In this document: positions 1 through 6,468 of the stretch, piece after piece
Position numbering within the stretch: the first letter of the stretch is position 1
Layout of the letters: each line of letters opens with the position of its first letter
Assembly: GCA_934527255.1 (NCBI GenBank)
Contig: CAKTAM010000081.1
Span: forward strand, 1 to 8,650
Origin: an uncultured Oscillospiraceae bacterium
GTDB lineage: Bacteria > Bacillota > Clostridia > Oscillospirales > Ruminococcaceae
Direction: 5' to 3'
DNA: 8,650 nucleotides
Made by a program: the position numbers and the translations under genes
Notes under the pieces: generated by a model
Database searches by the model: none
Seen by the model: only the letters and a program-made list of their open reading frames with translations
What the model was told of the DNA's origin: nothing

Positions 1-435
1 GCACTGGCCGGGCTGCTGATCTTACCGGTGGCGTACGAGGCCGGCCGCCGCACCGGCTGGCTGTTTTACATCGGCATTTCGCTGCTGTCGCTGCTGCTTT
101 TGCCCGACCGCGAACCCGCCGTGCTTTTTGTCGCTTTTCTGGGCTATTACCCGCTGGTAAAGGCCACGCTGGAAAAAATCACCTGTCGGCCGCTGCGCTG
201 GCTGGTCAAACTGGCGCTGTTCAACGGAACGGTGCTGGCCGCCTATTATGCCATGCTGCACCTGTTCGGCTTTGCCGGTCTGGCAGAGGACTTTGCCGGA
301 ATGACCGGCGGGCTGTGGGCCGCGCTGCTGGCACTGGCCAACCTGACCTTTGCCCTGTACGATGTGGCCGTTGCCCGCCTCGGCATGGTATATCTTACCG
401 TGCTGCGGCCGCGCATTCAGAAAGGCCGCCGCTGA
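1..435 (+). CDS. Uncharacterised multi-pass membrane protein, C-terminal part (5' end outside window)
   Basis: The reading frame is open from base 1 to a TGA at 433-435 and gives the last 144 residues of a longer protein. A GTG at 28-30 could in principle start it, but it lies inside a hydrophobic stretch with no clear ribosome binding site, so I treat the gene as cut by the window edge. Visible hydrophobic segments lie at about residues 1-13, 20-35, 39-52, 66-88 and 102-124. They are joined by short charged loops, and the tail is basic (RPRIQKGRR), which suggests a cytoplasmic C-terminus. The central stretch LGYYPLVKATLEK followed by RPLRWLVKLALFN looks like a conserved signature of small Firmicute membrane proteins of unknown function; that is recall, not a search. 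It converges on the sugar-hydrolase operon and shares a terminator region with it, so no functional link is implied. I cannot assign a function. Confidence 0.8.
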   Translation, partial: ALAGLLILPVAYEAGRRTGWLFYIGISLLSLLLLPDREPAVLFVAFLGYYPLVKATLEKITCRPLRWLVKLALFNGTVLAAYYAMLHLFGFAGLAEDFAGMTGGLWAALLALANLTFALYDVAVARLGMVYLTVLRPRIQKGRR

Positions 436-452
436 AAAAACGCACGCACATC

Positions 453-502
453 AAAAACGACCGCCCCGCCAGGAAGCGCCCTGGCAGGACGGCCGTTTTT
501 TT
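453..502. terminator. Bidirectional rho-independent terminator between convergent genes
   Basis: Two 21-base arms (453-473 and 480-500) pair with three mismatches around a 6-base loop. The stem core is GCCAGG/CCTGGC, next to a CCG/CGG block and an outer A5/T5 block. The plus strand has seven T at 496-502 after the stem. The minus-strand transcript has five U where the plus strand reads A at 453-457. It begins 17 bp after the stop of the plus-strand membrane gene, and the minus-strand operon would read into it about 170 bp past its last stop. It can therefore serve both transcripts. Confidence 0.88.
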
Positions 503-652
503 GCGGCTTGCTTTTGAATGCTTTCTCTTTGGGCAGGGCGGCCGGAAAAGCAGGCGCGCACGCAGTCGGTCTTACCCGGCCGCATAGACGCTCTGACCTT
601 TCTTCTGCGGGCAGCAGGCGCCGCTTCGTCCAAAGAGTATGGCTTTCTGCCC
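503..652. other. Non-coding gap between convergent transcription units
   Basis: No convincing gene is seen on either strand: short open frames here lack ribosome binding sites and family resemblance. The stretch is GC-rich with several short inverted repeats. GCGGGCAG at 607-614 pairs with CTGCCCGC at 647-654. GCGGCCGG at 538-545 pairs with CCGGCCGC at 576-583. These may be 3'-UTR structure of the minus-strand operon or chance pairings in GC-rich DNA. Confidence 0.5.
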
Positions 653-675
653 GCGCCGCACAGGCGGCGCTTTTT
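653..675 (+). terminator. Compact hairpin with T5, oriented as a plus-strand terminator
   Basis: A perfect 7-bp stem, GCGCCGC (653-659) with GCGGCGC (664-670), encloses the tetraloop ACAG and is followed by TTTTT (671-675). The T-tract is on the plus strand and runs into the stop codon of the minus-strand GH106-like gene (675-677). It could back up the first terminator and stop plus-strand readthrough from entering the operon antisense. Read on the minus strand it is a hairpin preceded by A5 with no U-run, so there it is more likely a 3'-end structure than a terminator. Confidence 0.5.
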
Positions 676-3128
676 CAACAGTCTGCGCTGTCGGCGGGCT
701 GCAGCGGGGTCAGCTTTACCGGGCCCAGAAGGCCGCAGTCCAGATAGGCGCGCTCAAACTGGTACAGCATCCAGTAGGGGCCGCTGAAATTGCGGCGGCC
801 GGTATCCTCGCCGGAATACAGCCGATTGGCGTTGGAGTTGAGCACCTCGACCTTCAGCGTGTGACGGCCCGCCGTCAGCGGCAGCTGCAGCCGGTGCGGA
901 GCCAGCGGCAGCGGGTACGGCGCGCCGTCATCCAGCGTGACCACGGCGGCAAAACGCACATCGCCGAGATCCAGCTCGGCCGGGCCGCCGGGCCAGTCGA
1001 ACTGCGTTTGGTACGCAGCAAAGCCGGTGTAATCGCCAAGGCCCAGCTGCGGCCACGGCAGCAGTGCCTCCAACGGGCGCGGCGCGCTGTCGCCGGGGCC
1101 GGTAAGGCTCCACGCCGTCAGCGGCAGCGGTTCGCCCCGCCGCACAGGCGCTTCCGTTCCCTCCCGCTCCAGACGGCAGAAGATCTTCAGCTCACGCGGC
1201 TGAAACTCGACCGCACGGGTGCGCTGTTCATCCTGCCAGAGGCCGGAGGTCTGCTCCAGCTGCCGCCAGATACCGCCGGAGGGCGGGGTCAGACGCACGG
1301 CGGCAGGGGCATCGCTTTCATTCAGCAGGAAATACAGGCGGCCCTGCGGCAGCAGCCGTGTTGCCAGCGAGACCGACACCGGCCGCCCCTGCAGCGGCTG
1401 TACCGTCAGCGGCGCTTTCCATTCGGCCAGCCAGGCATCCGCCGTGGGGTAAAAGGCGGCGATATCCTCCAGCGGCAGGCATGGCTTGCCAAGGCTGACC
1501 ACCTGCCCACCCGCCGTGCAGAACGCGCGGATGGCGGCCGCATCCTCTTCGGGCAGGTCAGTCTCTCCGGCCAGCAGCAGCACCTTCATGCAGCGCCAGC
1601 CCAGCGAGCCCAGCGTTCCCTGCCAGGCATATTCATATTCCAGCGGAAAATAGCACAGCCGCCGGGCCAGCGCATCCACCCGCTGCCACGCCTGCGGGTC
1701 GCTGTTGTGCAGGTGCGGGTCGCTGTGCGCCGCCGCAAAGGCAATGGCATCCATGGGCACATAGACGGCGATCTGTGCGCCGGGGCGGCCCTGCGCCAGC
1801 AGCTCGGCCGTGCGGGTCACACGGTCGTTGACGGCCGCCGCAAAATGGCGGACGTTCGCATCCTCCCTGCTGTGGTTGGTGTACAGGAAGAACTGGTCGA
1901 TACCGCGCAGCAGCTGCTGCTCCATGGTATAGCGCATGCGATCCGGGTACATGCTGGGGCCCATTTCGGCAAAGGTCTCGCTGATGGCGCCCGATTTCTG
2001 CATGGTGCGCTTGGCGCTGCCCGCATAACGCGGAAAATCGGCAAATTTATCCGGCGCGACCTGATCCCAGATGACATCCACGCCGGGGCGGTCGTTCCGC
2101 GCGCTGTTGGCCCAGAAATCGCCGCTGACCGTCCGCAGGCTGACCAGCGCGTGATCCAGATCCTGATGGCCGATCGACAGCAGGCCGTGCGCACGGCACC
2201 ACTCCTGTATCTGGCCGTAGAAGTTGCGGGCCAACAGCTCGGTCCAGGCATGGCTGTAGGCGTCGAACTCCTTTTTCAGGCGCTCGGTCGCGCCCTGCTG
2301 GCTGATCAGGCCGCTGTGAGGCGGCATCCATGCCATCAGCTCGGGCAGAATATCCTCCAGCGGGCTGCCGAACCGTTCGGCATAATAGGCGGGCAGCTCC
2401 TCCGTACAGGGGAAATCATAGCAGATCTCCGGTTCATCGTAAAAGAAGCCCTTGACCGTTTTGCCAAACTCCTCGCCCAGCACGGGAACATACCGCTCGT
2501 GCATGCACTGCAGAAAGCGTGCGACGGCCTCGCGGCTGAGGATGTCAATGGTGCCGATGGTCGGGTCGCCGGGCACGGCCTTTTTCATCACATGGGTGAC
2601 AAAGGTCAGGTATTCCCAGCCGACGGCCACCACGCGGGTGCGCCGCTGCGCCGCATACTGCAGGCGGCCGTCACGCGGCAGAATGCGCTCGCCGCTGCCG
2701 ACCGGGGTGTAAAACGAGAAATAATCAACAGGAAACGCACAGGCGCTGACAAATTTATCCGGGCAGGGCAGCTCCAGCGTCTGCCCCGGCTCCAAAAGCA
2801 CATCATAGCAGATGCGGTACTTTTTGGCGCGGTAGCGCTCGTCCATCAGCACCTGCCCGCAGGCACAGCCGCTGGGGTAGCCCCACTCGTCAAAGATCCA
2901 GACATCCAGCTCCTGCTCGCGGGCGGCCTGCACATAATTGCGGCAGGAGGCCATATAGCCCGGCAGCCAATCCTCCAGGCTCTCCAGCGGCTGGCGGGTC
3001 GTTCCGTTGATGGCAAACCCGCCGTAGCCGCACTGCCGGTACCACGCGACATCCTCACGCGCCTGCTGCAGCGAGACATCCGGGTAAACGGCGTTGTTCA
3101 GAATGGGACGGTAGCGGTTTTTGCTCAT
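675..3128 (-). CDS. GH106-like glycoside hydrolase, putative intracellular alpha-L-rhamnosidase
   Basis: An 817-residue soluble protein with no signal peptide or membrane segment. The N-terminal half looks like the GH106 barrel. FDEWGYPSG at residues 79-87 matches the family's DE-x-WPSG strand, followed by CACGQV where members usually have AGG-x-V. FFYDEPE at 228-234 and SETFAEMG at 383-390 carry acidic residues that are candidate catalytic or metal-binding positions (my inference). DVIWDQVAPDKFAD (351-364) is also typical. Residues about 445-655 form a Rossmann-like and beta-rich middle. The C-terminus (about 700-807) is a beta-sandwich with LDLGDVR (719-725), NANRL (766-770) and GLLGPVKL (799-806), as at the end of GH106 and GH2 enzymes. 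At 817 residues it is shorter than the roughly 1000-residue Bacteroides GH106 enzymes. The ATG overlaps the upstream stop by 4 bp (ATGA), and GGAGG lies 9 bases upstream, which fixes the start. The expected reaction is release of terminal alpha-L-rhamnose. Family membership is from motif recall, so another related barrel family is possible. Confidence 0.75.
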   Translation of the reverse strand: MSKNRYRPILNNAVYPDVSLQQAREDVAWYRQCGYGGFAINGTTRQPLESLEDWLPGYMASCRNYVQAAREQELDVWIFDEWGYPSGCACGQVLMDERYRAKKYRICYDVLLEPGQTLELPCPDKFVSACAFPVDYFSFYTPVGSGERILPRDGRLQYAAQRRTRVVAVGWEYLTFVTHVMKKAVPGDPTIGTIDILSREAVARFLQCMHERYVPVLGEEFGKTVKGFFYDEPEICYDFPCTEELPAYYAERFGSPLEDILPELMAWMPPHSGLISQQGATERLKKEFDAYSHAWTELLARNFYGQIQEWCRAHGLLSIGHQDLDHALVSLRTVSGDFWANSARNDRPGVDVIWDQVAPDKFADFPRYAGSAKRTMQKSGAISETFAEMGPSMYPDRMRYTMEQQLLRGIDQFFLYTNHSREDANVRHFAAAVNDRVTRTAELLAQGRPGAQIAVYVPMDAIAFAAAHSDPHLHNSDPQAWQRVDALARRLCYFPLEYEYAWQGTLGSLGWRCMKVLLLAGETDLPEEDAAAIRAFCTAGGQVVSLGKPCLPLEDIAAFYPTADAWLAEWKAPLTVQPLQGRPVSVSLATRLLPQGRLYFLLNESDAPAAVRLTPPSGGIWRQLEQTSGLWQDEQRTRAVEFQPRELKIFCRLEREGTEAPVRRGEPLPLTAWSLTGPGDSAPRPLEALLPWPQLGLGDYTGFAAYQTQFDWPGGPAELDLGDVRFAAVVTLDDGAPYPLPLAPHRLQLPLTAGRHTLKVEVLNSNANRLYSGEDTGRRNFSGPYWMLYQFERAYLDCGLLGPVKLTPLQPADSADC

Positions 3129-6100
3129 GCGTTGCCGCCTCCGTTCTCCTGCGCCAGCGGACGCAGCGCAATGCGGCGCAGCATATAGCGGAGATCCTGC
3201 GTAAAGATCGCCGCCGTTCCCTGCCGCAGCCGCCCGTCATGCACGGCGGCATATTTGGCGTTGTCGATCCAGAAGGTAATGGCGTCGCCCTGCAGGCGCA
3301 GCCGGTAAGAGTGGAAATCATCCGAGGTGAAAAAGAAGTTTTCGCGGCAATACAGGTCTTCGGTGCTGCCGTCTGCCGCCCGGTACTGAATTTTCAGCCG
3401 GTGCTCGCTTTCCAGAAAACGCAGGCAGTAGGCGCTGCCGTCCGCCTGCTGACGCAGCAGGAAGCCGTAGCTGTTCTGCCGCTGTTCGCGATGCCATTCC
3501 AGCACGCGGAACGAGGCCTCCAGCTCAAAATCAGCCAGCGGCTGGCGGCTTTCCAGCCGGAAGGTGCTGCCCAGCGCCGCGTCACCCGTCAGGAACAGCT
3601 TGCCGTCCGTTTCGTTGAGCAAAATTTCCGCCGCCGGGTTCCAGACGAAAGACTTTTCCAGCTCGGCGCGGAAGCCCTGCCGTCTGGCCTCGTTGAGTGC
3701 GACAGTATCCACGTCGCTTTCCACATGGCAGGCATACAGCGCCGTGCACTGCTGCGCCTGCACGCCCAGGTACCACATGGCGGCCGTCTCGGTCTCAAAA
3801 CTGAGGGTGAACTCGCCCTGCCCGTGTACCACGCGCGCCTTGGCACTGCAGCGGTCATCCTCGGCGTTGCGGGCAAACAGCTGCGCCTCACCCACGGCAT
3901 TCAGCCGGGCCGTCAGGGTATGGCGGCCGGGCTCCAGGTACAGGCCCTGGCACAGAGAGCCATCCTGAATGCAGCCGTATTCGCGGCGGTTTTCCTTCTC
4001 CTTGCTCACCTTGCCCTGCACGTTCCAGTTGGCAAAGCCGCCCAGCGAAAAATCACCGTTGAGGAACTGCGAGGCGCTGTGCAGGCCGCAGTCGGTGATA
4101 AAATCGGTCAGCTGCAGCGGGTAAACTGCACAGTTGCCCTGATACAAGTTGTCATGAATGCGCACCGACATCACCGGCGACCAGTCGTCGGTTTCGGCGT
4201 TGTCAAACGGCATTCTGCCTGCATAGGGGTTATCAGCCCATGCGCCCACCGGGCTCACGCAGCTCAGATGGCAGTCGGTCACTTCAATGTTCTGCATCTG
4301 GGCCTTTTCGGCATAGCGCTGCGTGGTGCCCCACGGCAGCAGCGCCACCGCCTTGCCACCGCCGGAGTTGAGATAGCTGTGCTCGATGCGCACATCGCGG
4401 CTGCCGCAGCAGCCGTCATGCACCGACGACCACCACAGAATACCGCGCGGGTCATGATAGCTAGCCGTCATGGTCACGGCGTCATCGTTGGACTGGAACA
4501 GCACGTTGGAGATGAGCACATGGTGCGAGCCCTTGCCCAGCCCGATGCCGTCGCCGCTGACGCACTTGACCTCGTGCATTTTTACACCGATCACCGACAC
4601 ATAGGCACAGTGATACAGCGACATGTGGTAGTTATTGGCACGCACGATCTCGAAATTGCTGAGGTTGACGTGCCGGACATTGAAAAAGCCGATGGAGATC
4701 TGATGGATGCGGTCCGGGCAGCCGCAGGAATAGCCCGGCATATCCAGCCCTTCCTCGCTGCCGGTATCCATGGAGCGAATTTTCCCCTGCCCGCTGATCT
4801 TGACGCATTCGCAGTTGTGCGCGTGCAGAATGGGCAGGTTGCAGATGTGCATGCAGTGCGTCCAGTTGATGCCCTCGATCACGCCGTCATGCCCATAGGT
4901 CGGGCGGTAGAGATAATCGGCGGGATCCTGCGACTGCCACAGCACCGCGCCCTTTTCCAGCACCAGTTCGATGCGGCTGCGCAGCAGCAGGTTGGTAACA
5001 AGATAGCGGCGGCCGTAAAAGCTGTCGTCGCCGCGCACGATCACCCGGCCGCCGCCGCGGGCCGCCGCCGAATCAATGGCGGCCTGAATGGCGGCGGTGT
5101 CGTCATCCACCGCGTTGCCGCGCGCGCCGAACTCGGCGCAGTCCACCACCAGCGACGGCACCTCGAAAGCGTAGAGGTTCGGGATCAGCGAGGCGGCGTT
5201 CTGCACGCCGAAGCGGTCGGCAATTTTGCACAGTGTGCCGTCCGGTCGGCGCAGCAGCAGCAGGAACTGTGCCGACAGCCGGGTGATGCCGTTGTGCCGC
5301 AGCGGCAGCGCCTCGAACGCAAATGTTTCAGCCGCCGGACAGGCGGCGATCAGTTCCTTGCCGTCCGGGCCGTCGTCGCCGTCGGAGGGATCGGTCTGGT
5401 ACAGCAGCACGGTACCCGTGCGAAAAGCACTGTCCAGACGGCCGCTGATGAACAGCTCCTCTGCCTGCACCTCGCAGCGCTCGACGGCGCCCGCCAGCGT
5501 CTCCAGCGCCTTTTCTTCCTCAAAGGTATAGCGGCGAATGCACAGCGCGCCGCCGCTGCCGTGCGTGCGCAGGGCAAACTGCCGCAGGCGCCCGTCACAG
5601 TTGGGCGTATCGGAAAGGTTGCAGTAATAGGCCGTCAGCGGCGAGTGCGGCTGAATGGGAATGGTCTTTTCGCACCAATCGTCATGCGTGGTGGTGCGGT
5701 AGGCAACGGTCAGCTGCTGCAGCGCACTGTTGTTTTCCAGCGCCAGAAAAATGGTGTTGCGCCGGGGCATGAGCATATTGCACACGGTGTCGCTGTTGTC
5801 GGGGAATTCGGGCGAGATCAGCTCGCTTTCCTCGCCGAAATAGAAAGACAGGCCGTCCTCGCCCTGACTGAGCACGCCGCCGCGCGCCTGAAAGAATGCC
5901 GTCTGCCCCTGCAGCCGGCACAGCGGATCCAGTGCCTGCATGGCATACAGGTCGACGATCTCCACCCGCAGCCGCGGCGCGTTGCACAGGCTGACTACAT
6001 CGGCCTTCAGGCCGGTGATCTTTGCCGGGAACCGCAGGGCCGACGTTTCAAACAGCAGCGTATGCCGCCCGGCCGCCAGACGGCCGATGCTTAAAAACGT

Positions 6101-6433
6101 TTCGCCCTTTGCCGAATACAGCGTTATACGCAGCACCGCCTCAACCGGGCCGTCGGCGTCACAGTCATATTCCACGGCAAAGCCGGTGCTGCCCTCCAGC
6201 GAGGTCACCGGTTCTTCAAATTCCAAAAAGGCGAACGAGTTTTTGGGAATGGCACAATCGCACAGCTCAAACGGGGTCGCCCCGGGCAGCAGCTCTGCCC
6301 CGCGGCGGGTCAGCAGGCGGGGCTGAATGCGGTTTTCGCTTTCTTCAAAATTGTTTGCCGTATAGGAATAATCGGTTTGGTGCGGCTTGTTGTAGGTAAA
6401 TTTATCCAGTACCGGATACACCTTGTTTTCCAT
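3125..6433 (-). CDS. Multidomain GH28/pectate-lyase-like beta-helix protein with C-terminal LamG-like domain
   Basis: A 1102-residue protein without a signal peptide. Residues about 1-300 are beta-rich and look like one or two beta-sandwich modules; about 320-425 is another beta-rich linker domain. A right-handed beta-helix starts near 427: DCAEFGARGNAVDDDTAAIQ is the usual opening of GH28 and pectate-lyase-superfamily helices, and LEKGAVLWQSQDPADY (492-507) is typical of GH28. It runs to about 785. FLNGDFSLGGFANW (790-803) begins a CBM4/9-like sandwich (to about 915), and 943-1090 resembles LamG/DUF1080 concanavalin-like folds. GH28 polygalacturonases use three Asp, a His and an Arg-x-Lys pair. 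Here D628 (SGDG), D650 and D651 (NDD) keep the spacing of the three Asp, but the GHG and RIK motifs are not recognisable; H672 and K694 are possible stand-ins. It probably acts on galacturonate-containing or other decorated plant oligosaccharides, but exact activity is unknown. It lies 35 bp downstream of the transporter gene and overlaps the GH106-like gene by 4 bp. AAAGGAG 7 bases before the ATG supports the start. Confidence 0.8.
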   Translation of the reverse strand: MENKVYPVLDKFTYNKPHQTDYSYTANNFEESENRIQPRLLTRRGAELLPGATPFELCDCAIPKNSFAFLEFEEPVTSLEGSTGFAVEYDCDADGPVEAVLRITLYSAKGETFLSIGRLAAGRHTLLFETSALRFPAKITGLKADVVSLCNAPRLRVEIVDLYAMQALDPLCRLQGQTAFFQARGGVLSQGEDGLSFYFGEESELISPEFPDNSDTVCNMLMPRRNTIFLALENNSALQQLTVAYRTTTHDDWCEKTIPIQPHSPLTAYYCNLSDTPNCDGRLRQFALRTHGSGGALCIRRYTFEEEKALETLAGAVERCEVQAEELFISGRLDSAFRTGTVLLYQTDPSDGDDGPDGKELIAACPAAETFAFEALPLRHNGITRLSAQFLLLLRRPDGTLCKIADRFGVQNAASLIPNLYAFEVPSLVVDCAEFGARGNAVDDDTAAIQAAIDSAAARGGGRVIVRGDDSFYGRRYLVTNLLLRSRIELVLEKGAVLWQSQDPADYLYRPTYGHDGVIEGINWTHCMHICNLPILHAHNCECVKISGQGKIRSMDTGSEEGLDMPGYSCGCPDRIHQISIGFFNVRHVNLSNFEIVRANNYHMSLYHCAYVSVIGVKMHEVKCVSGDGIGLGKGSHHVLISNVLFQSNDDAVTMTASYHDPRGILWWSSVHDGCCGSRDVRIEHSYLNSGGGKAVALLPWGTTQRYAEKAQMQNIEVTDCHLSCVSPVGAWADNPYAGRMPFDNAETDDWSPVMSVRIHDNLYQGNCAVYPLQLTDFITDCGLHSASQFLNGDFSLGGFANWNVQGKVSKEKENRREYGCIQDGSLCQGLYLEPGRHTLTARLNAVGEAQLFARNAEDDRCSAKARVVHGQGEFTLSFETETAAMWYLGVQAQQCTALYACHVESDVDTVALNEARRQGFRAELEKSFVWNPAAEILLNETDGKLFLTGDAALGSTFRLESRQPLADFELEASFRVLEWHREQRQNSYGFLLRQQADGSAYCLRFLESEHRLKIQYRAADGSTEDLYCRENFFFTSDDFHSYRLRLQGDAITFWIDNAKYAAVHDGRLRQGTAAIFTQDLRYMLRRIALRPLAQENGGGNA
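3138..3142 (-). promoter_or_regulatory. Ribosome binding site of the GH106-like gene, inside the upstream CDS
   Basis: GGAGG on the minus strand, 9 bases before the ATG at 3126-3128. It lies within the last codons of the beta-helix gene, where it encodes part of that protein's Gly-rich end (ENGGGNA). With the ATGA overlap this points to translational coupling. Confidence 0.75.
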
Positions 6434-6440
6434 AAAAAAG

Positions 6441-6447
6441 CTCCTTT
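6441..6447 (-). promoter_or_regulatory. Strong ribosome binding site of the beta-helix gene
   Basis: AAAGGAG on the minus strand, 7 bases before the ATG at 6431-6433. The 35-bp gap to the transporter stop contains no promoter-like hexamer pair and no hairpin, which supports cotranscription with the transporter gene. Confidence 0.8.
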
Positions 6448-6468
6448 CCTTTTTCGCTCAGGTATGAT

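Noticed and set aside
451..678. Small basic open frame on the minus strand after the GH106-like gene
   Set aside because: It needs a TTG start at the stop codon of the previous gene with no ribosome binding site, and it runs straight through the terminator hairpin.
639..3188. Long plus-strand open frame (849 codons) antisense to the GH106-like gene
   Set aside because: It is exactly codon-aligned with the minus-strand gene, so it stays open only because that gene lacks TTA, CTA and TCA. Its translation is rich in Gln, Arg, Ala and His with no family resemblance, and it has no ribosome binding site.
3239..6094. Long plus-strand open frame (951 codons) antisense to the beta-helix gene
   Set aside because: It has the same codon-aligned register and biased composition. 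The minus-strand frame has recognisable domains, a strong ribosome binding site and operon spacing.
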